Shown here one piece after another: positions 54,027 to 63,465 of a stretch of DNA of 64,000 nucleotides. The notes beneath the pieces were generated by a model. That model was given only the letters and a program-made list of their open reading frames with translations, had not been told where the DNA came from and searched no databases. The stretch is from assembly GCA_937988885.1 (NCBI GenBank), contig CALKHR010000100.1, forward strand, positions 52,983-116,982. The letters run 5' to 3'. The stretch's first letter is position 1; the number at the start of each line of letters is the position of its first letter. This stretch comes from an uncultured Roseiflexaceae bacterium. Its GTDB lineage: Bacteria; Chloroflexota; Chloroflexia; Chloroflexales; Roseiflexaceae. The position numbers were made by a program, and so were the translations under genes.

Positions 54027-55829
54027 CTAATCGGCGGCCATGGCGTTGTCGTGCGCTACGTCGTCGCGCAGCACGAACGCCGATTCGGCCCGCAGCATGG
54101 CGGCGAAGTGGCTGTCGGGCTGCTGCATCAGTTCGTTGGGCGCGCCGTTCTCGACTACGCGGCCCCCGGCGATCACCACGACCCGATCCGCCGAGCGCGC
54201 CAACGATAGGCGATGCGAGACGATTAGGGTGGTGCGCCCGTTCATCAGTCGTTCAAGCGCATCGATGATCAGCGCCTCGGATTCCGGCTCGACGGCGCTG
54301 GTTGGCTCGTCGAGCAGCAGCAGCGGCGGGTTGGCCAGCAGCGCGCGGGCTACGGCGAGGCGCTGTTTCTGCCCGCCCGAGAGTCGCACGCCCCGCTCGC
54401 CGACGATGGTGTGGTAGCCTTTGGGCAGCGCGCTCAGGAAGTCGTGGGCATTAGCGGCTTTGGCCGCCGCTTCGACTTCCGCCTCGGTGGCGTCGGGCCG
54501 ACCGTAGCGCAGGTTCTCGAAGGCGGTGGTGTTGAACAGGTAGGTCTCTTGCTGGACTTGCGCGCTCTGGCCCCGCAGCGATTCGAGGGTGACGTGGCGC
54601 ACATCGTGGCCGTCGATCAGCACGCGGCCCTGGTCGGGGTCGTAGAGGCGTGCGACGAGCGCCAGCAGTGTCGATTTGCCCGCACCCGATGGCCCGAGCA
54701 GCGCGACCCGCTCGCCCGGCTGAATGTGCAGGTTGATGTCGCGCAGGACGGGCCGTGCCGGGTCGTAGCCGAAGGTCACGCCTTCGAAGCGGATCTCGCC
54801 GCGCAACGGTTTGGGCAGCGGCTTGCTGTCGGGCGCGTCGGCGATGGTGGTGGGCGCGTCGAGCACCTCGAAGATGCGCCGTCCGGCGGCCTCGGCCTGT
54901 TGCAACAGGTCGTTGATGTTGACGAGATCGTCGATCGGGCCGTAGAAGTAGCGCCCGTAGCCTCGGTAGGCCAGCAGCCCGCCGATGGTGAGTTCGCCCC
55001 GCATGATGAAGTAGACGCCACCGCCCAGCATCAGCACATTGCCCAGGTTGGAGATCCAGCGGATCAGCGGAAAGACGCGGTTGCGCAGCGTGACGGCCTG
55101 CACTTGCTGGTCGTAGAGTTGTTGGCTTTCGTTGGTGAGCGCGGCCAACTCGCGCGATTCGCGGGCGAAGCCTTGGATGACGCGCACGCCGTTGAGGTTG
55201 TCGGTGAGGCGGGCGCTGATGCTGCCGAGGCGCTGACGGGCGGCTCGGTAGACGGGGCGCACTTGGTTGTTGTAGCGCGTCAGCAGCACGCCGACGGCGA
55301 TCATGGGCAGCAGGACGATCAGGCCGAGTTTGGGCTGTAGGGCGATAAAAATGCCCGCCACGCCGAAGACGCGCAGGGCGTTGGCGATGACGGAGTCGGT
55401 GCCTTTGATCAGGACGTTCTGCATGCTTTCGACATCGGCGGTGAGGCGGGACAGCAGGTCGCCTGTGCGGTTTTTGGCGTAGTAACTGGCCGATTGCGAT
55501 TGCAGTTTTTCGTAGAGCCGGACGCGCAGGTCGAGCGTCAACTGTTGGCCCGCCCGTTCGAGCAGCACGCCTCGGATGGCCGAGCAGATTTGGCCCACGC
55601 CAAAGACGGCGGTGAGCAGTACGAGCTGGCCGATGATGTAGGCCCAATCGCCCGTGAGCAGGCCGTTATCGACGACGCGCTGCCAGATCAGCGGCGGGTA
55701 GAGTTCGGCGACGACGGCGAGCACCAGGCAGAGCATGCCGAGCGCGATGGTGAGACGATACGGAATGAGCAGTTGGTAGAGGCGACGAAAGACGGGTGTG
55801 TCGTGCTCTTCAGGTGTGCTTTGCTTCAT
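54027..55829 (-). CDS. ABC exporter, fused membrane and ATPase domains
   Basis: 600 residues. Six membrane helices (about 25-310), then a nucleotide-binding domain: Walker A GPSGAGKSTLL, signature RLSGGQKQRLAVARALL, Walker B LLLLDEPTS, and H-loop SHRLS. The D-loop is AVEPE where SALD is usual. A half-transporter of MsbA/LmrA type that should dimerise; cargo unknown. The frame extends to 55925, but the extra 32 residues are Arg/Ala-rich and unlike the family, so ATG 55829 (MKQSTPEEHD) is preferred although its ribosome site is weak. Confidence 0.92.
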   Translation of the reverse strand: MKQSTPEEHDTPVFRRLYQLLIPYRLTIALGMLCLVLAVVAELYPPLIWQRVVDNGLLTGDWAYIIGQLVLLTAVFGVGQICSAIRGVLLERAGQQLTLDLRVRLYEKLQSQSASYYAKNRTGDLLSRLTADVESMQNVLIKGTDSVIANALRVFGVAGIFIALQPKLGLIVLLPMIAVGVLLTRYNNQVRPVYRAARQRLGSISARLTDNLNGVRVIQGFARESRELAALTNESQQLYDQQVQAVTLRNRVFPLIRWISNLGNVLMLGGGVYFIMRGELTIGGLLAYRGYGRYFYGPIDDLVNINDLLQQAEAAGRRIFEVLDAPTTIADAPDSKPLPKPLRGEIRFEGVTFGYDPARPVLRDINLHIQPGERVALLGPSGAGKSTLLALVARLYDPDQGRVLIDGHDVRHVTLESLRGQSAQVQQETYLFNTTAFENLRYGRPDATEAEVEAAAKAANAHDFLSALPKGYHTIVGERGVRLSGGQKQRLAVARALLANPPLLLLDEPTSAVEPESEALIIDALERLMNGRTTLIVSHRLSLARSADRVVVIAGGRVVENGAPNELMQQPDSHFAAMLRAESAFVLRDDVAHDNAMAAD

Positions 55830-56025
55830 AGTTGCTTCTTTGATAGGCGATGTGCCGCTGCGAATGGCCGCGCCAGAAGCGGCGCGCGTTGTGGCGCGTA
55901 GCGCCATAACTGTCCGAGCGCGCACACGTTGTACACGACGCTGTTGCCCCGCAGCGACGGGCGTTCACAACGCGGTTGCCTTTTCTCTCCAATTAAAAAA
56001 CTGCTCTGCCGTTGCGTCACCACGT

Positions 56026-57330
56026 TTATGTTTGGGCAACGCGGTCGTGTCTCCAGCCGTAGAAGATCGCGCTGAGCACACCCGCCACACAGAGCAGCGC
56101 GCAGAACAGTAGAGCATAGGAGACGCCCGTGTACTCGGAGAGCGTGCCCATGAGCAGCGCGCCGATCGGGGTGGAGCCAGCGAACAGCAGCATGTAGAGG
56201 CTGAGCACGCGGCCCCGCAGTTCATCGGGCACGCTGAGTTGCAGCAGCGAGTTGGCGCTCGTTGAGAAGAGGATGCCTGAGAAGCCGAGCACGATCAGCA
56301 GCGCGCCAGAGAGCAGGAAGTTGGTCGAGATGGCGACGAGCGCGAGCAGGATGCTGAATGAGAACGAGGCCAGCACGAGCCGACGCAGGGTGACTTGGCG
56401 CATGTAGGCGGTGCCGAGCGCACCCACAAGCGAGCCGAAGCCGAGGAAGGCTGAGAGGTTGCCAAAGCCTGCTGCGTCGGTGTGCAGGACGAATTCTGCG
56501 AGGAGCGGGATGATGACGCTGAAGTTGTAGCCGAAGGTGCCGATGGCCCCGACGATGATCATGATCTGCATGGCCGTTGGGTTGTGCCAAACGTACACCA
56601 GCCCTTCCCGAACGCGCCGAAAGACGTTGCCCGCTGGTGCGGGGGTGCTGATGTGAAGTTCGTCTCGGTTCATCAAGAGCAGGCCCCACAGCACTGCGAG
56701 GAACGTGACGGTGTTGATCAGCAGGACGAGGGCGACGCCACCGAGCGTGGTGCTAGCGTAGGCGATGATCATGCCGGCGCTGGACGGGCCAATGATGCGC
56801 GCGCCGTTGAAGGTCATCGAGTTGAGGGCGACGGCGTTGACGAGGTGTTCGCGCCCGACGAGCTCGACCACGAAGGCTTGGCGTAACGGGTTATCGATGG
56901 CGGTGATGATGCCTTGCAGCAGGGCGAGCAGGTAGACGTGCCACAGTTGGATGATGCCTGTCATCACCAACAGGGTGAAGATGGCGGCTTGGACGAGCGC
57001 GGCGGCTTGGGTGATGACGAGCAGACGGTGTTTGGGCCAGCGATCGGTGATGACTCCGCCGATCAGCGAGAGCAGCATGATCGGTAGGAACTGGAGCGCG
57101 GTGACGATTCCGAGGGCGGTTGGTGATTTGGTGAGTTCGAGCACCAGCCAGTCTTGGGCTGTGCGCTGCATCCAACTGCCGCTTTGAGAGATTAGTTGGC
57201 CGATCCAGTAGAGCCGATAGTTCCGAATTTCCAGGGCGCGAAAACCGCGTCCCATTGTGCTAAGCCAACCTCCCAAGGCGGATTGTGTGGGTGTTTCCGG
57301 CGCGGAGGATTGGCCGATTGATGGTTTCAC
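56026..57330 (-). CDS. MFS transporter (enterobactin-exporter/MFS_3 type)
   Basis: 434 residues, about 12 helices. The start of the domain, YRLYWIGQLISQSGSWMQRTAQDWLVLEL, and VGREHLVNAVALNSMTFNGARIIGPSSAG are typical of the MFS_3 exporters. GTG start. It lies upstream of the ABC exporter on the same strand with a 196-base gap, so the two may work or be transcribed together. Confidence 0.9.
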   Translation of the reverse strand: MKPSIGQSSAPETPTQSALGGWLSTMGRGFRALEIRNYRLYWIGQLISQSGSWMQRTAQDWLVLELTKSPTALGIVTALQFLPIMLLSLIGGVITDRWPKHRLLVITQAAALVQAAIFTLLVMTGIIQLWHVYLLALLQGIITAIDNPLRQAFVVELVGREHLVNAVALNSMTFNGARIIGPSSAGMIIAYASTTLGGVALVLLINTVTFLAVLWGLLLMNRDELHISTPAPAGNVFRRVREGLVYVWHNPTAMQIMIIVGAIGTFGYNFSVIIPLLAEFVLHTDAAGFGNLSAFLGFGSLVGALGTAYMRQVTLRRLVLASFSFSILLALVAISTNFLLSGALLIVLGFSGILFSTSANSLLQLSVPDELRGRVLSLYMLLFAGSTPIGALLMGTLSEYTGVSYALLFCALLCVAGVLSAIFYGWRHDRVAQT

Positions 57331-57428
57331 GGCGAATACTCATCATAGTTCGATTGTCAAGAAGCCTGATAGTAAGGATACCTTCTAAAACGTAAAACGT
57401 CAAGTATTGGGGTTGATATTACGCATTG

Positions 57429-57437
57429 TGCTATGAT
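57429..57437 (+). promoter_or_regulatory. Extended -10 element (TGCTATGAT) of tatD
   Basis: TGC-TATGAT about 60 bases before the ATG at 57496. Confidence 0.5.
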
Positions 57438-57495
57438 ACGATGGTGATTGGGCTAGCGGTTAGAAGCGAGCCTTTACGCACGATACGGAGTTTCT

Positions 57496-58275
57496 ATGAA
57501 GTTTATCGATGCCCATGCTCATCTGGATCGGTATAGCGATGAGTTATTGCCTCGGGTGTTGGAGGAGTTGGACGAATTGCAGTTGTTGACGATCGGCGTG
57601 GCGATGAATCCGGCTTCCTACACCCGCACGTGTGCGTTGGCTGCGCAGAGCCCGTGGGTGCTGCCGACGTTTGGCATTCACCCGTGGGAGGCGACGGAGT
57701 ATGTCGATAAGCTCGATACGTTGTGGCCGCTGATCGACCAAAGCCCGATGATCGGTGAGATTGGGCTTGATTTTTATTGGGTCGAGGATCGTGATACGTA
57801 TCCGGTGCAGCGTCGAGTATTTGAGTTTTTGATGGATGCGGCCCGTTCGCAGCAGAAGATCGTGAATATGCATACCAAGGAGGCCGAGGCCGAGGTGGTG
57901 GAGGCACTCGATCGCTTTAAGATCGAGCGGGCGATCGTGCATTGGTATTCCGGGCCGTTGGATATCGCCAAGCAGTTGGTGGAGCGCGGGGCGCTGTTCA
58001 CGTTCGGCGTCGAGATCCACACGTCGGAGCTGATCCAGGAGTTGGCCCGGATGGTGCCGCTTGAGTTGCTGCTGACGGAGACGGATAACCCGGGTGGCTT
58101 GGAGTGGCTGCGCGGTGAGGTTGGCAGGCCACGGCATTTGCCGAGCGTGGTGAAGACGCTGGCGCAGTTGCGTTCGATGGACGCCGCCGAACTAGGCGAG
58201 GTGATTCGTGCGAATTTCCTGCGCTTGATCGACGGCGACCCGCATTTGGCCGATGTGCGCGCTCGGCTGCTTTAG
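57496..58275 (+). CDS. tatD: TatD-family metal-dependent hydrolase
   Basis: 259 residues. The amidohydrolase-fold ligands are all present: DAHAHLD, IGEIGLDFYW (Glu), NMHTKEA (His), HWYSG (His) and TETDNPGG (Asp). TatD proteins are 3'-5' nucleases acting in DNA repair and RNA turnover. GGAG precedes the ATG. The stop overlaps the convergent GNAT gene by 4 bases. Confidence 0.92.
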   Translation: MKFIDAHAHLDRYSDELLPRVLEELDELQLLTIGVAMNPASYTRTCALAAQSPWVLPTFGIHPWEATEYVDKLDTLWPLIDQSPMIGEIGLDFYWVEDRDTYPVQRRVFEFLMDAARSQQKIVNMHTKEAEAEVVEALDRFKIERAIVHWYSGPLDIAKQLVERGALFTFGVEIHTSELIQELARMVPLELLLTETDNPGGLEWLRGEVGRPRHLPSVVKTLAQLRSMDAAELGEVIRANFLRLIDGDPHLADVRARLL

Positions 58276-59063
58276 CAGACCGAGTGTGTGGTGGCGGTGA
58301 ACATGTGCAGGCCGAGGCTTTCGGCCAGTTGTTGCGACGCGTGATTATCCTCTTGGGTGACGTATCGGGGCACGAGCTTGCGTGCCTCGAACTCGTGCAG
58401 AGTTGTTTCGACGAGTTGCCGTGCGATCCCCTGGCGTCGGGCCTCGGGAACGACGAATAAGGCCCCTATTTCCCAGATATGCTCGAAATTGACGAAGGCC
58501 ATGCAGGCGCCGAGCGCTTGTTGGCCGCGATAGTAGGTGCAGCAGAAGGCGTTGCCGTTGGCGAACAGTTGCTGTATTTCGTCGCGGTCGTGGCCCCGTT
58601 GCAGAATGAGATCGAGGGTGGTTTGGTCGATCTGATCGGAAACCCGAACATCCTCGTGGCGGCGGCGCGGGGTGGCGTTGTTCCAGGTGTACGAGAGGAA
58701 TGCGGTGGTGCGTTGCGCGCCGAAATGGCGGGACACCAAGGCTTGTTCGTGCGCTGCCGACGTTTTGAAGACGAGGTGTGTATCGGTGGGAATGTACTTG
58801 AGCAGGCGCAGCGCGGTGGTGGCATCTTGGGTGTTGAGCAGTACGACTTCGCTGGTGTTTGGGTAGTAGGTGGCGTCGAATGGCGAGAGCGCGGTGGGAA
58901 GTCGTAACAACACACCCGTCGAGTCGCCTTGCTCGGTGTACCAGCAACGTATGTCGGCACTGTAGCTTTGAAGCATTTTGAGCGCGACGATGTTGCGCAG
59001 CGGGTCGCGGCGCAGGAAGGTGGTTGCTTGCGCGATAACGCGGGCGTTGTCGGGAGTGTTCAC
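58272..59063 (-). CDS. GNAT-family N-acetyltransferase
   Basis: 263 residues from a GTG at 59063 (GAGG site). The C-terminal ~140 residues hold the acetyl-CoA fold: ALGACMAFVNFEHIWEIGAL, FVVPEARRQGIARQLVETTL with the pyrophosphate loop, then QLAESLGLHMF. An N-terminal GNAT-like half (FLRRDPLRNIVALKML, DATTALRLLKYI) suggests a tandem form. The frame is open to 59564 but crosses the neighbouring gene and its promoter; ATG 59171 is another candidate. Substrate unknown. Confidence 0.8.
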   Translation of the reverse strand: MNTPDNARVIAQATTFLRRDPLRNIVALKMLQSYSADIRCWYTEQGDSTGVLLRLPTALSPFDATYYPNTSEVVLLNTQDATTALRLLKYIPTDTHLVFKTSAAHEQALVSRHFGAQRTTAFLSYTWNNATPRRRHEDVRVSDQIDQTTLDLILQRGHDRDEIQQLFANGNAFCCTYYRGQQALGACMAFVNFEHIWEIGALFVVPEARRQGIARQLVETTLHEFEARKLVPRYVTQEDNHASQQLAESLGLHMFTATTHSVC

Positions 59064-59127
59064 TGAGACCTCGTAGTGCTCTAACTGCTGAAAGCGCGTT
59101 TCTTCACGTGAGTGCGACGTTTGGACA

Positions 59128-59151
59128 TGGTACAATCGCTTTATTCTAGCA
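59128..59151. promoter_or_regulatory. Interlocked opposite promoters
   Basis: Plus strand TGGTACAAT (59128-59136) for ybaK; minus strand TGCTAGAAT (59143-59151) for the GNAT gene. The two -10 elements are 6 bases apart and face each other, so each start falls in or near the other's -10. Confidence 0.5.
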
Positions 59152-59231
59152 TGAGTTTGACGTGATGGCATTAGTGATTCCGACATAACGCAGTGTTGTG
59201 TCGGTCGTTGAGTACGAACAATGGTGGAAAT

Positions 59232-59711
59232 ATGTCGCAATCTCTCAGTGCGAGTGCGCAGCGGGTACAGGATGCATTGACGGCTTTGGGCATGCCGTGT
59301 CGGGTGGTGGAGTTGCCCGCGAGCACGCGTACCTCGCAGGAGGCGGCTGCCGCGATCGGCTGTACGGTGAGCCAAATCGCGAAGTCGCTGGTCTTTCGAG
59401 GCGCGCAGAGCAACAAGCCTGTGATGGTGATCGCGAGCGGCACGAATCGCGTGAACGAGGCGCGTTTGTCCGAGTTGATCGGCGAGCCGACCGCCAAGGC
59501 CGATGCGAATTTCGTGCGCACCCACACGGGCTTCGCGATTGGTGGTGTGGCTCCGGTCGGGCATGCGACGCCGATTGAGATTTACATCGATCAGGATCTG
59601 CTCCAGTTCGAGCAGATCTGGGCGGCGGCGGGCACGCCGAACGCCGTGTTCGAGCTAACGCCGGAGAACTTGGTGAAGATGACCAACGGCAAGGTGGTGT
59701 CGATCACGTAG
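59232..59711 (+). CDS. ybaK: YbaK/ProX-type aminoacyl-tRNA deacylase
   Basis: 159 residues, one YbaK/EbsC domain. Family marks: TSQEAAAAIGCTVSQIAKSLVF with the conserved Lys, PVMVIASGTNRVN, and the GFAIGGVAPVGH loop. These enzymes hydrolyse mischarged tRNA, often Cys-tRNA(Pro). ATG at 59232 is preferred over an earlier in-frame start. Overlaps the convergent MFS gene by 8 bases. Confidence 0.93.
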   Translation: MSQSLSASAQRVQDALTALGMPCRVVELPASTRTSQEAAAAIGCTVSQIAKSLVFRGAQSNKPVMVIASGTNRVNEARLSELIGEPTAKADANFVRTHTGFAIGGVAPVGHATPIEIYIDQDLLQFEQIWAAAGTPNAVFELTPENLVKMTNGKVVSIT

Positions 59712-60936
59712 GCTCGTTCGGCTCGGGTTGGGCCTCCGCCTGCATCGCGAGCACTGGCTTGCCTGCGAAGCGCAGTATGATGCCGAACAGCACGCAGCAC
59801 AGCACCACGGCCAGCAAGATCAAGCGCATGCTGATGTGCGGGCCGTCGATGTTGAAGCGTAGGCCAATGAACCACGGCAGCGACATACTGCCCAAGCTCG
59901 CGCCGACCAGGAAGATGCTGGTGGTGGCGGCGGTGATCGGGGTGCGCCGTGCCGCGAATGAGAGCATGGTCGGGAAGATCGACGCCATCGAGAGGCCCAT
60001 GCCCATCGTGCCCAGCCAGAGCAATATCTGCGACTGCGGCCAGATCACGATCACGCTCATGCTCAGCAAGCAGCCGAGCAGGTCGCTGATCAGGATGGTG
60101 CGCGGTCGCAGCCGCGCCGCCAGCGGAATCGAGAGCAGCCGCCCGATCGTCAACCCACCCCAATAGACCGAGGTGAGGTACGCGGCGGTCTCCACGTCGG
60201 TGAGGTTGAGCGTATCGGCGTAGCTGAAGATCCAGCCGCCAAAACTCACTTCGGCGCTGACGTACAGCATAAAAAAGACTGAAATCAGCATGATTAGCGG
60301 GTAGTTGATGCTACCACTGGCTCTGGCTGTGCTGTTGCTCTTAATGGCGGGGCTAGGCAGCCAAAACAGTCCAATGGCGATTGGCACCAGCAGAACGGCG
60401 AGCACCCAGTAGCTCGCCAAGCTCAACTCGTTGCTGCGCAGCGTTATCGCCACGATCAGTGGCCCCACAAACGCGCCAATGCCGAAGCAGAAGTGCAGCC
60501 CGTTCAGGAACGGCTCCGCGTTGGTTGTGTGCGCCCACAGCAGCAGCGTGTTGGCCCCCACATCGATCAGCCCCTCGGCGAAGCCGATGAACAGGAACAC
60601 CACGATCAGAACCCACAACGCCATCGGCAAAGGCACTAGCACCATCATCACGGCGGTGAGCGCCAGGATGCCACCCAGGATCGGGTGGCCCGGGTAGCGG
60701 TCGTAGAGCAGACCGCTCTGCATCGCACCCACCAGGTAGCCCAGCGAGCGCACCGTGAAGAGGATGCTGATGCCCTCCAAAGCTGCGCCTGTGTTGGCGG
60801 CGAGTCCGGGCAGCGTCGGCCCGAGCACGGAGGACAACAACCCCAGCGCGATAAAAGCGGCGTAGTGGCCCGCCGTTTGGCCGAGCAGTAACCGCCGCTT
60901 TTTTGCAGCAGCGGTGTCGAGGTGCGATGCCTGCAT
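59704..60936 (-). CDS. MFS transporter (sugar/FucP-like branch)
   Basis: 410 residues, about 12 helices. ALGLLSSVLGPTLPGLA and GYLVGAMQSGLLYDRYPGH in the first half and LLRPRTILISDLLG-like text in the second resemble the fucose-permease/MFSD4 branch, so a sugar may be the cargo. GGAGAA supports the ATG. Last gene of a minus-strand run with the serine hydrolase 51 bases upstream. Confidence 0.88.
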   Translation of the reverse strand: MQASHLDTAAAKKRRLLLGQTAGHYAAFIALGLLSSVLGPTLPGLAANTGAALEGISILFTVRSLGYLVGAMQSGLLYDRYPGHPILGGILALTAVMMVLVPLPMALWVLIVVFLFIGFAEGLIDVGANTLLLWAHTTNAEPFLNGLHFCFGIGAFVGPLIVAITLRSNELSLASYWVLAVLLVPIAIGLFWLPSPAIKSNSTARASGSINYPLIMLISVFFMLYVSAEVSFGGWIFSYADTLNLTDVETAAYLTSVYWGGLTIGRLLSIPLAARLRPRTILISDLLGCLLSMSVIVIWPQSQILLWLGTMGMGLSMASIFPTMLSFAARRTPITAATTSIFLVGASLGSMSLPWFIGLRFNIDGPHISMRLILLAVVLCCVLFGIILRFAGKPVLAMQAEAQPEPNEPT

Positions 60937-60987
60937 ACTAATTCTCCGATATGGCCTTGTGGCGAGCAGAAGGCGAAGGTTGCCGAT

Positions 60988-62412
60988 TTATCCGCCGGTG
61001 TGGGACAGAATGACGTGCAGCGCACGGGTCGCGACCCGATCCGGGTCGGCGTTCATGGTGTTGATGTTGACCGCCAGCGTGATGCCTCGCTCTGGCAGGT
61101 ACCACAGCACCGAGCGCGAGCCGATCAGGCCGCCGGTGTGCCCCCGTGTGATGCCCCATTCTCGGGGGCGCGGCTGCCCATCGGCGAACTGGCCCGCGTT
61201 CAGCCGATCTTGCATCAGCCCCAGGCCGTACAGCAGATCGCCGCTGCCCGTGCCACGGAACTCGTGCATCAGGGCGAGCGCCTCGGGGCCGAGCAGCGCG
61301 CCGCCGAACAGCGCCTGGCTGAAGCGCACCAGATCGGCGGTGGTGGCGCTGATGTTGCCAGCGGCCCACGCGAACGAGAGGTTCACGTCGGTCAGGTCGC
61401 GCTGACGGGCGAAACTGCGGACCACGCTGGGTGGCTGCTCGAACGGTTCGATGTAGGTATCGTGCAGGCCGAGCGGGTTGATGATGCGGTTGCGGATTTC
61501 CTCATGCAGCGGGTAGTGCGTGACGCGCTCGATGATCATGCCAAGCAGCACATAATTGGTGTTGGAATAGCTCCAGCGCGCGCCGGGCGTGCCTCCAGCG
61601 CCCCGCTGCAGGGCGGCGGCCACTAGTTCCTCGGGCGTCCAGTAGCGCCACGGCTGCTCGCTCGCGCTCCAGGCGAAGCCATCGGTCAGGTAATCGGGCA
61701 CGCCGCTGGTGTGGTTAAGCAGTTGGCGCACGGTGATCTGCGCGCCTTTGGGCAGCAGGCCGGGCAGCCAGAACTCTACTGTCTGATCGAGTTGCAGCCA
61801 GCCCTCCTGCACGAGTTGCAGGGCCACGGTGGCCACGAAGAGCTTGGTGATGCTGGCGACTCGCACCTGATCGTTGGGTGTGGCGGGGATGCCGACGGCT
61901 GGGTTGGCGAGGCCGCGCGCGCCGCTCCATTCACCCTGGCCCGGGATGCTTACCGACATCTGGATGGAAGGTACGTTCATCTCGGCGCGGGTCTGTTCCA
62001 GCACTTGCTCCAGCGCGGCGGCCAGAGCGGGGTCGATGCTGTAGGGCGTGCCGCTGCGGGCGTACTCATACCACTGGCCTGAGCCAGAGAGCAGCATAAT
62101 GCTCGCGCTGCCGTCGGGATTGCTGGCGAAGTGCAGCGGCGTCCCTTGCAGGTAGCCGTGCGCGAAACCGAGCAGGCCACCGCCGATATCGACGAGTTGC
62201 GACTCGAACGGTGGGCGGGTGAGCCACAGTTCGTCGCCGCGCCGCTCGATAGTGGTGTTTGGGTGATATCGCCCGAGGTACGGTGCAAACGGATCTTCTT
62301 GCTGAGCGCGTAGTGGTGCGGCAGGGGCGTGAACGAACAGCAGGCCCAACAACAGCAGCACGCAGCAGCGCCGGAACCAATGCGCTACGCGGGAACGACG
62401 AGGGACAGACAT
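60988..62412 (-). CDS. Serine hydrolase of the class C beta-lactamase/DD-peptidase family
   Basis: 474 residues with a signal peptide (to about residue 37). After ~100 N-terminal residues of unknown fold comes the penicillin-binding fold: SITK with the nucleophile (Ser-x-x-Lys), the YSNTNY motif (Tyr-x-Asn) and GHTGG near the end. Such secreted proteins act as esterases or D-amino peptidases; drug resistance is not implied. CAGGAG is 8 bases before ATG 62412; GTG 62415 is also in frame. Confidence 0.92.
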   Translation of the reverse strand: MSVPRRSRVAHWFRRCCVLLLLGLLFVHAPAAPLRAQQEDPFAPYLGRYHPNTTIERRGDELWLTRPPFESQLVDIGGGLLGFAHGYLQGTPLHFASNPDGSASIMLLSGSGQWYEYARSGTPYSIDPALAAALEQVLEQTRAEMNVPSIQMSVSIPGQGEWSGARGLANPAVGIPATPNDQVRVASITKLFVATVALQLVQEGWLQLDQTVEFWLPGLLPKGAQITVRQLLNHTSGVPDYLTDGFAWSASEQPWRYWTPEELVAAALQRGAGGTPGARWSYSNTNYVLLGMIIERVTHYPLHEEIRNRIINPLGLHDTYIEPFEQPPSVVRSFARQRDLTDVNLSFAWAAGNISATTADLVRFSQALFGGALLGPEALALMHEFRGTGSGDLLYGLGLMQDRLNAGQFADGQPRPREWGITRGHTGGLIGSRSVLWYLPERGITLAVNINTMNADPDRVATRALHVILSHTGG

Positions 62413-62448
62413 CACCCAAACTCCTGTTTCAGATGCGAAAAACCCTAG

Positions 62449-63003
62449 CTACGCCGCTTGCCACTTGATGGTGCAGCCGACCGGCGGAGTATCGGCGACT
62501 GGTGCCGCCTGTCCGGCCAACGCCGCCTCGATGGCATCGCGCAAGTAGTGCTTGGTGACCTGATCCGGCTCGACGTTATCGTCGGGGGCGCCGTGGTAGA
62601 CCAACTTCCGGTCGGCGTTGAACACGAACACCTCGGGCGTGCGGGTGGCACCGTAGGCCCGCGCGACGCTCTGCGTGGTGTCCTGCAGGTAGGCGAACGG
62701 ATAGCCTTGGGCGCTGGCACGCTCCTTCATCGCCTCGAAGTTGTCGGCTGGGTACTTGACCGGATCGTTCGCGTTGATCAGCACAAACGCCACGCCGCGC
62801 TCGGCGTAGGTGTTCTGCAAGGCGATCAAGCGGCCCTCCCAACCCTGGGCATATGGGCAGTGGTTACAGGTGAACACCACCACTAACACCGCCTTGTCGG
62901 CGTAATCGGCCAGAGTGTGCTGGCGGCCATCGACACCGGGCAGATCAAAGCTCGGTGCGGCGCTGCCGAGCGGCAGGCTGGAACTGATCGTGATAGTGGA
63001 CAT
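62449..63003 (-). CDS. Thioredoxin-fold peroxiredoxin-like protein
   Basis: 184 residues. AhpC/TSA-like start (GSAAPSFDLPGVDG), active site VFTCNHCPYAQ with CxxC, and cis-proline loop TRTPEVFVF. A third Cys (VGCTIKW) lies near the C-terminus. Common in Chloroflexota and Cyanobacteria as a cytosolic thiol redox protein; partner unknown. AGGAG supports ATG 63003. Confidence 0.92.
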   Translation of the reverse strand: MSTITISSSLPLGSAAPSFDLPGVDGRQHTLADYADKAVLVVVFTCNHCPYAQGWEGRLIALQNTYAERGVAFVLINANDPVKYPADNFEAMKERASAQGYPFAYLQDTTQSVARAYGATRTPEVFVFNADRKLVYHGAPDDNVEPDQVTKHYLRDAIEAALAGQAAPVADTPPVGCTIKWQAA

Positions 63004-63123
63004 CGTGGGACTCCTCGTAACTAATCGGTGCAGCGATGTGCACCCTTGCACCTCTTAAGCAACGCAGATCGTTACAAGCTTATGTGTATGCTCGACATAA
63101 CGTAGATGAAGCGCTGCGATCGG

Positions 63124-63465
63124 CTAGCCGTCCGACTCGGCCAAGGCATTGCGCAGGGCTTGGCGAAGCCACGCCAGGCTCGGCAGTGGCGCGATCCGGC
63201 CATCTTCGCGGCGGTACGCTCGGCAGGTGAGCGCGTAGGGGTTGACCGAGCCGTTCGGCACCGGCTGAGGGTCGAGGTCGCGCCCATTGACGCGAAACGT
63301 CGGCGAGCCGATGAAGGCGTACTGTTCGGCCTCGGCTTCATCGTGTATTTCAATTGAATGGATAGGAAGGTCGATCTGTTCGGCTGCCAGCGCCTGTTCG
63401 AGCAGCGCGTAGCCCGCCTCGTGCGATGGGCAATCGGCCCACCAAAGATAGGTGATTTCAGCCAT
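63124..63465 (-). CDS. Small thioredoxin-fold protein, single Cys
   Basis: 113 residues. TYLWWADCPSHEAGYALL and FIGSPTFRVNGRDLDP give the beta-alpha-beta and cis-proline (SPT) landmarks of glutaredoxin/DsbA-like proteins related to mercury-lyase accessory domains. Only one Cys is in the active-site loop. 120 bases before the peroxiredoxin-like gene on the same strand. No clear ribosome site. Confidence 0.75.
   Translation of the reverse strand: MAEITYLWWADCPSHEAGYALLEQALAAEQIDLPIHSIEIHDEAEAEQYAFIGSPTFRVNGRDLDPQPVPNGSVNPYALTCRAYRREDGRIAPLPSLAWLRQALRNALAESDG

Noticed and set aside
59064..59564. N-terminal extension of the GNAT gene
   Set aside because: It would run through the facing promoter and antisense to ybaK, and its residues are His/Arg-rich and unlike GNAT proteins.
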